From: JAJEEA01 sp965116765
GTDB taxonomy: Bacteria > Acidobacteriota > Vicinamibacteria > Vicinamibacterales > UBA8438
DNA length: 64,000 bases
NCBI GenBank assembly: GCA_965116765.1
Contig: OZ220718.1
Location: 5,704,001 to 5,768,000 of the forward strand
Reading direction: 5' to 3'
The notes under the pieces were generated by a model that searched no databases, had not been told where the DNA came from, and worked only from the letters and a program-made list of their open reading frames with translations. How positions within the stretch are numbered: position 1 is the first letter of the stretch; each line of letters starts with the position of its first letter. The position numbers and the translations under genes were made by a program. This document shows, one piece after another, positions 53,099 through 62,667 of the stretch.

Positions 53099-55597
53099 AT
53101 GCGTACCGAGTGTATTCTACCCGTGCATGTGTTGCGCCTGGCTGCACCCTCGGGATGGGGACTCCGCTGGGCTCTGTTCGGGCTGGTCCTCCTGGCCCCC
53201 CCGGTGGCGGCGCAGCCAGCCACGACGGTCACCGGCGTCGTTCTCGACGGGGTGACCGAGGCGCCGATCGCCGGGGCGCGCGTCGCCGCCGGTTACCGCG
53301 CGGCCGAGACCGACCCGGACGGGCGCTTCGAGATCGTCCTCGACGGCGAGACGTCCGGCCTGCAATTCCGCGCCGACGGCTATCTCGAAACGGTGGTCGA
53401 TGTCGACCGGTCGGCCGGGAGCGCCGCCCTCGAGGTGCGGCTCTTCCCCGAGACGTTCGCCGAGACGGTCGAGGTGGTGTCGGAGATGACGGTGCAGGAG
53501 CGGCCCTCCGCCACCCCCGTCGCCCCCGAGGCGGTGTTCCGGGCCCCCGGCAGCATCGACAACGTCTTCCGCACCCTCGACACCCTCGCCGGGGTGGCGT
53601 CGACCGACGACTTCGGCAGCCGGCTCGCGGTGCGCGGCGGCACCCCCGACCAGAACCTGACGGTCATGGACGGCATCGAGGTGCACAACCCCTACCGGCT
53701 GTTCGGCATCGCCAGCGCCTTCAACCCCGAGACGGTCGAGAGCTTCGAGCTCACCGCGGGCGGGTTCGGGGCCGCGTACGGCGACCGGCTGTCGTCGATC
53801 CTCGTGGTCGACAACCGGGCGGGCCGGCCGGGGTTCCAGGGCTCGACGGCGGCCAGCGTCACCGACGCCAACCTCGTGCTGGAGGGGAGCACCCCGATCG
53901 GCGCCGACGGCACGTGGCTGCTCAGCGCCCGGCGCACCTACTACGACCTGGTGGCGGGGCGCATCGCCGATCAGAACTTCCCGTCGTTCGCCGACCTGCA
54001 GCTGCAGGCGGGGTGGGATCTCGGACCCGGCCACCGGCTCACCCTGACCGGGCTCCGCAGCGTGGAGGACGCCGACCTCTCGTTCGACTTCGACGACGCG
54101 GACGAACGCGCGACGTTGGGTTCGGACGTCACCAACGGGCTGGCGTCGGCCCGGTTCGACGCGGTGCTGGGCCCGCGGGCGACGGCCACGACCATCGTGT
54201 CGTGGTACCGCAACCGCGAGTCGCTGCGCTTCGACGGGCAGCTCCGCGCCGCCACGCGTTCCAACGCCCCCGACGACGACGTCGCGTTCGCCCGCTCGAC
54301 CGTCGCGTTCGAGCGCGCCATCGTCGTGGCCGACCGCTCGCTGCGGCAGGACCTGAGCGTGCAGGTCACGCCGCGGCATCTCCTGAACGCCGGCGTCGAG
54401 CTGCACCGCCTGGAGACCGGCTACCGGTGGCTGATCGCCGGCGACCGGAACGACGCGCAGGCCAACCCGTCGAGCGTGCAGGGGGGCGCGAGTCTGCCCG
54501 ACGACCTCGATTCCGTCCTCGGCGGCACGCGCGGCGGCCTCTGGCTCCAGGACACCTGGACCCCGTCGGAGCGCACGTCGTTCGAGCCCGGGCTGCGCCT
54601 GGACTGGAGCACGATCAACGGCGGCGCCACCGTCTCGCCGCGGTTGGCCGCGAGCTACGCGCTCGGGGGCGGGGCGCGCCTGCGGGCGGCGGGGGGGCTG
54701 TACACGCAGAGCCCCGGCTACGAGAAGCTGACCCAGTCCGACTACTTCGTCGACCTGTCCGAGGCGCGCGAGCTGGGGCTGCGCCACGAGCGGGCGACCC
54801 ACCTCGTGCTGGGCCTCGAGCAGGACCTCGGCCCCGACCTTACGGCGCGGGTCGAGGGGTACTACAAGCGGTTCGACGACCTCCTCGTCGGCCGCCTGGA
54901 GACCGAGGCGGAGCGGGCGGCGCGGGTGGGGCGCTACGACTTCCCCGAGGCCTTGCGCGAGAGCGTGCCCGCCGCCCCCATCATCCTCAGCGCGCCCACC
55001 AACGACGCGGGCGGCGACGCGTGGGGGCTCGACGTCTTCCTGACCCATGGGAATCCCGCCGCGCGGCTCACGGGGTGGGTGTCGTACGCGTGGGGCCGCG
55101 CCGAGCGCGAGAGCTACGGCCGCCGCTACGCGTTCGAGTACGACCGGCCCCACGCGTTCAACGCGGTCGGCCGCTACCGGCTGACGAGCCGCTGGGACCT
55201 CGCCGCCACGGTGCGCCTCGCCAGCGGCTTCTCGCACACCCCGGCCCTGGGGCTGCGGGCGGCCTCGGTCGAGGACGACCGCGGCCGGCTCGTGCCCGCC
55301 ACCGATTCGGCCGGCAACCTGCAGTACACCGTCGACTACGGCGGGGTCGAGAACCTGAATTCGGCCCGGTTGCCGTACTACGCGCGCGTCGATTTCCGCG
55401 CCACCTACCAGCGCGGCGGCGCCGACGGCGGGTGGTCGCTCTACGTCGAGGTCATCAACCTGCTGGGGCGCGACAACGCCATCACCCTCGAGCCGCGGCT
55501 GCGGCACGACCCCGGCGCCGAGCTGCCGCGGCTCTCCGAGGTGCCCTCGCAGGGCTTCCCCCGCGTCCCCACCTTCGGGCTGCGCTTCCGGTTCTAG
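53099..55597 (+). CDS. TonB-dependent receptor with carboxypeptidase regulatory-like domain
   Basis: An 832-residue outer-membrane receptor. The N-terminus has a hydrophobic export signal (LRWALFGLVLLAPPVAAQ), a carboxypeptidase-regulatory-like domain (TVTGVVLDGVTEAPIAGARV, FEIVLDGETSGLQF), and a plug (LAVRGGTPDQNLTVMDGIEV, SFELTAGGFGAAYGDRLS). The barrel ends in TFGLRFRF with a terminal Phe. The ligand is unknown. The start is uncertain: ATG 53099 is used, but GTG codons about 24 bases on would give a shorter leader, and no site has a good ribosome binding sequence. It precedes a metal ATPase gene on the same strand. Confidence 0.85.
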   Translation: MRTECILPVHVLRLAAPSGWGLRWALFGLVLLAPPVAAQPATTVTGVVLDGVTEAPIAGARVAAGYRAAETDPDGRFEIVLDGETSGLQFRADGYLETVVDVDRSAGSAALEVRLFPETFAETVEVVSEMTVQERPSATPVAPEAVFRAPGSIDNVFRTLDTLAGVASTDDFGSRLAVRGGTPDQNLTVMDGIEVHNPYRLFGIASAFNPETVESFELTAGGFGAAYGDRLSSILVVDNRAGRPGFQGSTAASVTDANLVLEGSTPIGADGTWLLSARRTYYDLVAGRIADQNFPSFADLQLQAGWDLGPGHRLTLTGLRSVEDADLSFDFDDADERATLGSDVTNGLASARFDAVLGPRATATTIVSWYRNRESLRFDGQLRAATRSNAPDDDVAFARSTVAFERAIVVADRSLRQDLSVQVTPRHLLNAGVELHRLETGYRWLIAGDRNDAQANPSSVQGGASLPDDLDSVLGGTRGGLWLQDTWTPSERTSFEPGLRLDWSTINGGATVSPRLAASYALGGGARLRAAGGLYTQSPGYEKLTQSDYFVDLSEARELGLRHERATHLVLGLEQDLGPDLTARVEGYYKRFDDLLVGRLETEAERAARVGRYDFPEALRESVPAAPIILSAPTNDAGGDAWGLDVFLTHGNPAARLTGWVSYAWGRAERESYGRRYAFEYDRPHAFNAVGRYRLTSRWDLAATVRLASGFSHTPALGLRAASVEDDRGRLVPATDSAGNLQYTVDYGGVENLNSARLPYYARVDFRATYQRGGADGGWSLYVEVINLLGRDNAITLEPRLRHDPGAELPRLSEVPSQGFPRVPTFGLRFRF

Positions 55598-55724
55598 CCG
55601 CGGGCCGCTCCTGAGGGGTGCGGACGCGTCCCCTGCGCCGTCATGCTCCGTTACCCGTCGACGGGCGAACGTCGTTCGGGGCATGATGGTATGAGGCGAC
55701 CGATTCACGGACAAGGAGAGCACC

Positions 55725-57932
55725 ATCCGCAAGAAGCTGGACTACCGCGTAGAGGGCCTCGACTGCAACGAGGAGGCGACCCTGTTGCGCGATGCCCTCG
55801 CGGATCGCGAGGGTGTCCACGAGGTGTCGTTCCACGTCGTCGACGGCCGCATGACCGTCGACGCCGACACGGACGCATTCGGCCCCGAGCAGGTGGCCGG
55901 GGCGGTCTCGCGGCTGGGGATGCGGGCCGCGCCGTGGGACGCGACGCCGCGGGTCGAGTCGTGGTGGGAGGCGCATGGCCGCCACGCGCTGGTGGCGGCC
56001 AGCGGGCTCGCCCTCGTCGCCGGTCTCTTCCTGCACCTCGCGATGGCGGGGGGCGGCGTGTTCGAGACCCTGCTGGCGCACTCGCACGGGGCGCACGGCG
56101 TCGACTGGCTCGTCGTGCTGCTGCTGCTCGTCGGCATCGCCGCGGGGCTGTTGCCCTCGGCGCCGAAGGCGGTGGCGTCGCTGGCCCGCCTGAGGCCCGA
56201 CATGAACGCGCTGGTGCTGGTGTCGGTCACCGGCGCCCTGTTCCTGGCGGAGTGGGCCGAGGCCGCGGTGCTGGCCTTCCTCTACGGGCTGTCGGGGCTG
56301 ATCGAGAGCTGGAGCGCGCGGCGGGCGCGCAACGCCATCGGCTCGCTGCTGCGGCTCGCGCCGGCGACGGCGGCGGTGGTGCACGGCGACCACGAGCACC
56401 GGACGCCGGTGGACCGTGTCGCGGTGGGGGCGCGCGTCCGGGTGCGGCCGGGCGAGCGCATCCCGTGCGACGGCGTGGTGACCGACGGCAGCTCCTACGT
56501 CGATCAGGCGCTGGTCACCGGCGAATCGGTGCCGGCCTGGAAGACGGCCGGCGACGAGGTGTTCGCGGGGACCGTGAACGGCCACGGCATGGTCGAGCTG
56601 CGCACCACGCGGGCCGCGTCGGACACGATGCTGGCCCGCATCACCCGCATGGTCGGCGAGAGCCACCACCACCGGGCGCCGACCGAGCGCTTCATCGACC
56701 AGTTCGCGCGCTACTACACGCCGCTGATGTTCGCGGTGGCGTTCGCCGTGGGCACGGTCCCGCCGCTGCTGCTCGGCGGCGACTGGGAGCGGTGGTTCTA
56801 CCAAGCGATGCTCATCCTGCTGATCTCGTGCCCCTGCGGGCTCGTGATCTCGACGCCGGTGACGATTGCCGCGGCCATCGCGTCGGCCACGCGGCACGGC
56901 GTGCTGATCAAGGGCGGCTCGCACCTCGAGGAGCTGGGGCGCCTGCGCGCGGTGGCGTTCGACAAGACCGGCATCGTCACCCGCGGCGAGCCGGAGGTGC
57001 GCGAGCTGCGACCGGTGAACGGCCGCTCCGAGCAGGAGGCGCTGGCCCGGCTGCTGTCCGTCGAGCTGCGCAGCGAGCACCCCCTGTCGCGCGCCATCGT
57101 CCGCCATGCGCGGGGGCGCGGGGTCGAGCCGTCCGATCTGACCGATTTCGCGGCGGTCGAGGGGCGCGGGGCGGAAGCGCGCATCGACGGCCGGCGCTTC
57201 TGGGTCGGGAGCGCGCGCTTCGCCCGGGAACAGGCGGCGATCGAGACGTTCGAGCCGCAGCTCGCCGAGATGCAGCGGGCCGACCAGACCGTCGTCGTGT
57301 GCGGGGCCGGAGACGACGTCTGGGCGCTCGTTGCGATAGCCGACCCGGTGCGCGCGGAAGCGGCGGCCACCGTGGCGCAGATCCACCGGCAGGGACTCCG
57401 GTCGGCCCTGCTCACGGGGGACAATGCCACCACCGCCCGCAGCGTCGGCGCCTGCGTGCAGATCGCCGACGTTCGGGCCGAGCTGCTGCCGGACGGCAAG
57501 GCCGAGGCCATCGACGAGATGATCGCGCGCCACGGCCCGACCGCGATGGTCGGCGACGGCATCAACGACAGCCAGGCCCTGCTCCGCGCCTCGGTCGGCG
57601 TCGCGATGGGCGGCAACGCCACCGACGTCGCGGCCGAGTCGGCCGACGTCGTGCTGATGCAGGACGACCTGCGGAAGCTCCCGTTCGTGGTGGATCACGC
57701 GTGCCGCGCCCGGCGGGTCATCATCGAGAACATCACCGTCGCCCTCGGCGCCAAGGCGGTGTTCCTCGCGTTCATGGCCTTCGGGGCCGCCACCCTGTGG
57801 ATGGCGGTGGCCGCCGACATGGGCGCGTCGCTGCTCGTCACCTTCAACGGCCTGCGCATGCTGCGGCCGGCCGGCGTGCCGGGCGCGCCGCCGGCGGAGC
57901 CGGCGCTGGCCGGCGCCGGGCAGGAAACGTAG
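55725..57932 (+). CDS. Heavy-metal translocating P-type ATPase (P1B)
   Basis: About 735 residues. An HMA-like domain (YRVEGLDCNEEATLLRDAL) is followed by eight helices with SCPCGLVISTPVTI (CPC metal site), LVTGESVPAWK, phosphorylation loop AFDKTGIVTRGE, SEHPLSRAI and MVGDGINDSQ. The layout fits a Zn/Cd/Pb-type exporter. The usual DKTGT reads DKTGI here. The HMA domain begins upstream of any standard start codon: the first ATG/GTG/TTG is TTG 55785, inside that domain. A good AAGGAG lies six bases before ATC 55725, suggesting an AUC start or a mutated or misread ATG. A TonB receptor gene precedes it by 127 bases. Confidence 0.88.
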   Translation: MRKKLDYRVEGLDCNEEATLLRDALADREGVHEVSFHVVDGRMTVDADTDAFGPEQVAGAVSRLGMRAAPWDATPRVESWWEAHGRHALVAASGLALVAGLFLHLAMAGGGVFETLLAHSHGAHGVDWLVVLLLLVGIAAGLLPSAPKAVASLARLRPDMNALVLVSVTGALFLAEWAEAAVLAFLYGLSGLIESWSARRARNAIGSLLRLAPATAAVVHGDHEHRTPVDRVAVGARVRVRPGERIPCDGVVTDGSSYVDQALVTGESVPAWKTAGDEVFAGTVNGHGMVELRTTRAASDTMLARITRMVGESHHHRAPTERFIDQFARYYTPLMFAVAFAVGTVPPLLLGGDWERWFYQAMLILLISCPCGLVISTPVTIAAAIASATRHGVLIKGGSHLEELGRLRAVAFDKTGIVTRGEPEVRELRPVNGRSEQEALARLLSVELRSEHPLSRAIVRHARGRGVEPSDLTDFAAVEGRGAEARIDGRRFWVGSARFAREQAAIETFEPQLAEMQRADQTVVVCGAGDDVWALVAIADPVRAEAAATVAQIHRQGLRSALLTGDNATTARSVGACVQIADVRAELLPDGKAEAIDEMIARHGPTAMVGDGINDSQALLRASVGVAMGGNATDVAAESADVVLMQDDLRKLPFVVDHACRARRVIIENITVALGAKAVFLAFMAFGAATLWMAVAADMGASLLVTFNGLRMLRPAGVPGAPPAEPALAGAGQET

Positions 57933-58028
57933 ATGAGCAGCACCACGGTCGCACCCGCTGACTTGAAAACGACCCTGCCGCAGGTGATCATGGGCGCATC
58001 CGGTCACTCGCGACCCTGGGAGGAACAG

Positions 58029-59126
58029 ATGCGCCACGCCACTCTGGCCGTGTCGGCAGCGGTCGTCGCGTTCGGGTTGCTGGCGCCGGTCTCCGCCGGC
58101 GCGCAGGACCCGGTCGGGAGCAGCCCGGACGGGGCGGCGGAGCAGGCGTTGCCGCGCATGCCCGACGGCCGGCCCGATCTCCAGGGCTACTGGACGACCC
58201 AGACCTTCACGCCGCTCGAGCGGCCCGATCATCTGGCCGACCGGGAGTCGTTCACCGAGGAGGAGTGGGCCTGGCTGCAGGAGACGCTCACGGCCGAGGG
58301 CGTCGATCCGTCCGCGCGCGAGATCCTCACCCTGATCGACATCGACGACCGCGAGGAGCTCGAGCGCTACAAGTTCCAGGGCAACCGTACGCGGGACGAG
58401 CGCCACCACATCCACTACGACAACGAGATCTGGCTGCGAACGCCGGTCCCCAAGGGGCTGTCGAGTCGGCGGACCTCATTGATCACCTGGCCGCCCAACG
58501 GGCGGTTCCCGCCGTTCACGGCGGAGGCCGCGGCGCGGGCGGCGGCCGACGCGGCCGCGCAGGCGCTTCCGAGCGCGTTCGACAGCCACGAGGTCCGGCC
58601 CCTGTCGGAGCGCTGCATCGCCTGGTCGCACGAGGGCCCGCCCATGATGCCGCCGTCCTACAACGACATTCACCAGATTCTCCAGACGCCGGACCACGTC
58701 GTGGTGTTCTCCGAGATGGCCAACAACCCCCCGCGCATCATCCCGCTCGACGGGCGCCCGCACGTGCCGGCCGCGATTCGGCAGTTTCCCGGCGACTCGC
58801 GAGGCCGATGGGAGGGGGACACCCTGGTCGTCGAGACCCGCAACTACGCGGAGCGGAGACGCTTCCGGGGATCGGGCGCCGGCCTCCACGTCGTCGAGCG
58901 CTTCACCCGCACCGGCGCCGACCGGATTCGCTACGAGTTCACGGTTTCCGATCCGGCGACGTGGACGAGCGAGTGGAGCGCCGAGATTCCCATGGTCAGG
59001 ACCGAGGGTCCGCTGTTCGAGTACGGCTGCCACGAGGGCAATCACGACATTCGCCACATCCTCGAGATCCACCGCAACCTGGAACGGCAGGCGGCAGGGG
59101 ACACGTCGGGGACGGACGATCGGTAG
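58029..59126 (+). CDS. Secreted 'PDLQG' family protein, paralogue 1
   Basis: A 365-residue exported protein with a signal peptide at ATG 58029 (GGAGGAACAG upstream). The mature part begins DGRPDLQGYWTTQTFTPLER and contains SERCIAWSHEGPPMMPPSYN, IIPLDGRPHVP, GDSRGRWEGDTLVVETRNY, VERFTRTGADRIRYEFTVSD and EYGCHEGNHDI. This family is abundant in Acidobacteriota genomes and has no assigned function. The conserved Cys, His and Trp residues suggest a binding or enzymatic site. A second member lies 2 kb downstream on the opposite strand. Confidence 0.8.
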   Translation: MRHATLAVSAAVVAFGLLAPVSAGAQDPVGSSPDGAAEQALPRMPDGRPDLQGYWTTQTFTPLERPDHLADRESFTEEEWAWLQETLTAEGVDPSAREILTLIDIDDREELERYKFQGNRTRDERHHIHYDNEIWLRTPVPKGLSSRRTSLITWPPNGRFPPFTAEAAARAAADAAAQALPSAFDSHEVRPLSERCIAWSHEGPPMMPPSYNDIHQILQTPDHVVVFSEMANNPPRIIPLDGRPHVPAAIRQFPGDSRGRWEGDTLVVETRNYAERRRFRGSGAGLHVVERFTRTGADRIRYEFTVSDPATWTSEWSAEIPMVRTEGPLFEYGCHEGNHDIRHILEIHRNLERQAAGDTSGTDDR

Positions 59127-59380
59127 AGCTCGGGGCGCCGCGGAAGTGACACGGGCATCGGACAGGAGGTGCTGGCCTGCCCGACCTGGCTCGGCGGCAA
59201 GGGCTGGGAGGCGGGTGCGTACAGTCCGTTCACTGGGGCCCTGGCAGCTCTGCACCAGCCCGCACGAGGGGTGGGCCAGTTCGTCGTCGAGCTCAGGGGC
59301 GGGCAGGTGGTGTCCGGGCCGACGGTGGAGGAGGTCTTGACTGACCGTACCGGGGCGCCAGGATCGTCACGGGAGTCGAC

Positions 59381-59989
59381 GTGAGCGAAGCAGTCACCGC
59401 GACCCCACGGCGCGAGCCGGCCGAGCGCCGGCGGGCGACCTACCAGGACGTGCTCGATGCCCCCCCTCATCGGGTCGCCGAGGTCGTCGACGGCGTGCTC
59501 CACACGAACCCGCGGCCGGCCTTGCGCCACGCGCACGCCAGCTCGTCGCTGGGCTCGAAGATCGGCGGTCCTTTCCACCACGACGCGGGTGGCCCCGGGG
59601 GCTGGTGGATCATCGACGAGCCGGAGCTGCATCTGGGCGACGACATCCTCGTGCCGGACCTCGCGGGTTGGCGGCGGGAGCGGATGCCTGTCTTCCCCGA
59701 CGCGCCGTACGCCACGCTCGCCCCCGACTGGGTGTGCGAAGTTCTCTCGCCTTCGACCCGCAAGCTCGACCTGCACGGTAAGCGCGCCGCCTACGGGCGC
59801 GAAAAGGTGGGTCATCTGTGGCTCGTCGACCCCGCCGACCGCACCCTGGAGGCCTTCGAGCTGCGCGAAGGCGAATGGGTGCTGATCGCCACCGCGCAGG
59901 ACGACGCTTCCATCCGCATCCGCCCCTTCGACGCCGTCACCTTCAGCCTCGGCGATCTCTGGCCGCCGACAGTCGCCCCGGCCGAGTAG
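59381..59989 (+). CDS. Uma2 family (DUF820) PD-(D/E)xK endonuclease-like protein
   Basis: A 202-residue protein with the Uma2/DUF820 pattern: RRATYQDVLDAPPHRVAEVV, DDILVPDLAGWRRERMP, WVCEVLSPSTRKLDLHGKRA and VGHLWLVDPADRTLEAF. The Asp of PDLAGW, Glu of CEVLSPS and Lys of GKRAAY fit a PD-(D/E)xK nuclease core. Function is unknown although the family is very common in bacteria with large genomes. The GTG start follows GGGAG. Its stop abuts a short direct repeat. Confidence 0.88.
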   Translation: MSEAVTATPRREPAERRRATYQDVLDAPPHRVAEVVDGVLHTNPRPALRHAHASSSLGSKIGGPFHHDAGGPGGWWIIDEPELHLGDDILVPDLAGWRRERMPVFPDAPYATLAPDWVCEVLSPSTRKLDLHGKRAAYGREKVGHLWLVDPADRTLEAFELREGEWVLIATAQDDASIRIRPFDAVTFSLGDLWPPTVAPAE

Positions 59990-59990
59990 G

Positions 59991-60212
59991 TCGACCTCCT
60001 CCGCCCGTTCCTGCCGCGACGACGACGGCCGCCCACCTGCTGCGATCCGCCAGCGTCCCTCGGGCGCGGCGCAACGCGGGGTTTCACTACGGGCCGCCGT
60101 CGGTCGGGCGGCACGCGGAACCGCCGGGGGCGCGGGCGGGCCTGTCCATCGTCGACCTCCTGCGCCCGTTCCTGCCGCGGCGGCGACGCCCGCCGACCTA
60201 CTGCGATCCGCC
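59991..60212. repeat. Direct repeat, two 61-bp copies about 160 bp apart
   Basis: Copy one (59991-60051) and copy two (60152-60212) both start TCGACCTCC, share GCGCCCGTTCCTGCCGCG or a close match and end CTGCGATCCGCC. Copy two spans the end of the minus-strand PDLQG gene, so copy one may be the leftover tail of a duplicated gene. Confidence 0.65.
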
Positions 60213-61184
60213 GCCCTCGGCCGCTTCGCGCGCCTCCATGGCGCGCGCTCCCGAGAGCGAGCTGGCCATCGAGTAGTTGCCCTCGTGGCAGGCGTACTCG
60301 TACAGCGGCTCGTCGGTGCGGGCCATCAGCACCTGCGCGGTCCACGGCCGCGTCCAGCTCGTCGGGTCGTCGACCGTGAACTCGTAGATCAGGGTGTCGG
60401 CGTCGGCCCGCGTGAAGCGCTCGACCAGGTGCAGGTTGGCGCTCGAGCCCCCCAGCGACGTCTCACCGAGGAAGTTCCGCGTCTCGACCACGAGAGTGTC
60501 GCCCTCCCACCGGGCGCGAGAGTCGCCGACCCACTGCCGGAGCCCCTCCGGCAGGTGGGGGCGCCCGTCGAGGGGAACGATGCGCGCGTTGTGCACCATC
60601 TCGTTGAGGATGACCACGTGGTCGGCGGTCTGGAAGAGCTGCACGTTGTTGTTGTAGGCGCTCGGCGTCATCGGCGGCCCCGAGTTGAACCCGAGGAGGC
60701 AGCGCTCCGAGAAGCCGCGGTCCTCGGGGCCGTGGGCGTGCCGGTTGCGCAGGACGCGGCGCGCCTCGGCCCGCTCCTCGACCACCGGCAGCGCGGGAGG
60801 AAGGCGCCCGTCCGGGGGATCGATCACGAGCGACGTCCGCTGCTCGGACAGCGTGTGCCCGTGCTCGAACCAGATGCGCACCGAGTAGCCGAGACGGGCG
60901 CCCAGCGGCGCGTCCTCGCGCTCCGACTCGTTGGCCTCGCGCCGCTCCGCGAGCCGCTGCTCCCATGCGGCGGCCTCCTCCGCCGTCAGCGTCGACTGCT
61001 CGGCGAGGTCGTCGGGCCGCTCCATCGGCGTCGCGGTCGAGAAGTTCCAGACGCCCTGGAGGTCGGGGTGACCGTCGGCGGTCCTCGTCGCCGGGGCCTG
61101 CGCGGCGGCGCCGGCCGGCGACAGCGCGAGCACTGCGGCAGAGAGGACGAGGGCGCCGGCGGATCCCAGCAATCGACGGGGCAT
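60198..61184 (-). CDS. Secreted 'PDLQG' family protein, paralogue 2
   Basis: A 328-residue exported protein of the same family as the gene at 58.0-59.1 kb: DGHPDLQGVWNFSTATPMER, SERCLLGFNSGPPMTPSAYN, IVPLDGRPHLPEGLRQWVGD, WEGDTLVVETRNF, VERFTRADADTLIYEFTVDD and EYACHEGNYSM are all shared in order. The signal peptide starts at ATG 61184 behind GGGAGG. Function is unknown. Its 3' end lies inside one copy of a direct repeat. Confidence 0.8.
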   Translation of the reverse strand: MPRRLLGSAGALVLSAAVLALSPAGAAAQAPATRTADGHPDLQGVWNFSTATPMERPDDLAEQSTLTAEEAAAWEQRLAERREANESEREDAPLGARLGYSVRIWFEHGHTLSEQRTSLVIDPPDGRLPPALPVVEERAEARRVLRNRHAHGPEDRGFSERCLLGFNSGPPMTPSAYNNNVQLFQTADHVVILNEMVHNARIVPLDGRPHLPEGLRQWVGDSRARWEGDTLVVETRNFLGETSLGGSSANLHLVERFTRADADTLIYEFTVDDPTSWTRPWTAQVLMARTDEPLYEYACHEGNYSMASSLSGARAMEAREAAEGGGSQ

Positions 61185-61365
61185 GGGCAGCCTCCCGGTC
61201 TGTGCGCCGGCCGGAGCCGCCGCAACGACGTTCGCACACTTCACAAACCACCTACCGGTGCGCCGGTCAATCATCGACCACCTCCATTGGACCCTGGAAT
61301 CCATCAAGCGTACATCACGGCAGCGTGAGTCGCTCGATTCCCGACGATCGGCTTCCCTGCGGCCC

Positions 61366-62667
61366 CTACGGAAGCAGCTCCGTACGATGGGCGGCGCCGA
61401 TTCTCTGCATCGAACGTGCCGGCACCCCGGCGGCTTCCGCGAACTCGCGCCAGCGTGACACGGCCCCCTGGACGTCGCGCAGGATCGCGGTGGCCCGGCC
61501 GCGCTTCAGGCTGGCGTTCCGGGCGCAAGCCACGAAGTCGTCGACCTCGAAACCGTCGCGCTTTCCGTTCAGAGTCATCTGGTGCGCGCCGGTCCAGCGG
61601 CCCTCCGGGTTGTAGCTGTAGGTGACGTCGAACGCGGGCGAGAGCCACCAGCGGCCCGAGCGGTCCATCAGGAAGGCGATGTTCTTGACGTGATCGTCCT
61701 GATTGCGGGCGACGATGTTGAAGGCCATGCGCCGGAACTGCTCTTCCGCCGCGTCCTTGCCGAGCCCGAGCCGGTCGATGACGCGCAGGGCCTGTTCGTA
61801 GGAATACGCGCCCGGCTGGTTGAAGTCGTAGTGGGCCAGAGCACCCAACGACTGCATGTGGATCTTGCGGCCCGTGTCCGTGCGATCGAAGCGCCTGGTC
61901 ATGAAGTGGTGGCGGCCGTTCTCATGCAGGACCCGGCATTCGGTCATCTGGATGCCGGCCGCCCGCGCCATGGCGTGATACGCGTATTCAATCAGCCCGT
62001 AGCCTTGGGGATCTTCCAGCTCCCTGTCCCTGTTGCCGGCCACGCCGTCGAACTTGAGCAGCCAATGGGAAAAGCCGTCGCCGGCGGTGATCTGGCCGGA
62101 GCGAACTTCATCGGTCTGGGGATTCCAGGCGATGACCGCCTTCGCTCGGGCGCCGCCCGCCGAGGTGCCGACCCGCAGGATGTCCTGCAAGGCCTGCTCC
62201 CGGCGAGCCGGCGAAAGGGAGCCTTCGAGAGCCGTACGCCTGGTGAGAATGTCGCTGGCGAGCTCGACGAGGGCCGCGACGTCGACGCGCGCAGACCGGT
62301 GCGTCGGACCCGTGGCGGGGCGGAACTCGAGGGCGCCCATGCCGCGCGGCCCAACGTAGCAGAGGCGTTCGACGGCGTTGAAGTCGCCCGGGTCGCGTCC
62401 CTGTCTGGCGAGCCATGCATCGATGAGCGCATTGCCGAAGCGGTCGGGGAGCGAGTCCGCGAGAAGGCCCGGCAAGCCGTGGAAAGTCTGTCGAGGCAAC
62501 GCCGGAAACGAGTAGATGTCGTTGGCCAGCGGCATCGTGAGCGGCGCCACCTGCCGGCCGCCGGGAACGAAGGCCGGGTCGTACTCGAAATGGGCCGAAT
62601 CGCGGTCGTCGTTCCAGCTCACGGCCCCAATCGTTCTTCCCCATAGCCGGACCTTGGCCACGGTCAC
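61366..62667 (-). CDS. hipA: HipA family Ser/Thr kinase toxin
   Basis: A 433-residue HipA-like kinase. An N-terminal HipA domain (VRLWGRTIGAVSW) is followed by the kinase core with TSAGGARAKAVIAW (nucleotide-binding loop), NIVARNQDDHVKNIAFL (catalytic Asp, Asn) and SPAFDVTYSY (metal-binding Asp). HipA kinases phosphorylate glutamyl-tRNA synthetase or other synthetases and promote persistence. The start at 62667 is a GTG that overlaps the hipB stop by four bases (GTGA); a GTG at 62682 is possible. Confidence 0.9.
   Translation of the reverse strand: MTVAKVRLWGRTIGAVSWNDDRDSAHFEYDPAFVPGGRQVAPLTMPLANDIYSFPALPRQTFHGLPGLLADSLPDRFGNALIDAWLARQGRDPGDFNAVERLCYVGPRGMGALEFRPATGPTHRSARVDVAALVELASDILTRRTALEGSLSPARREQALQDILRVGTSAGGARAKAVIAWNPQTDEVRSGQITAGDGFSHWLLKFDGVAGNRDRELEDPQGYGLIEYAYHAMARAAGIQMTECRVLHENGRHHFMTRRFDRTDTGRKIHMQSLGALAHYDFNQPGAYSYEQALRVIDRLGLGKDAAEEQFRRMAFNIVARNQDDHVKNIAFLMDRSGRWWLSPAFDVTYSYNPEGRWTGAHQMTLNGKRDGFEVDDFVACARNASLKRGRATAILRDVQGAVSRWREFAEAAGVPARSMQRIGAAHRTELLP

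Noticed and set aside
59169..59384. Small gene just upstream of the Uma2 gene
   Set aside because: A 71-codon frame is open but has no ribosome site, no family resemblance and no compositional support; it may be part of the Uma2 leader.
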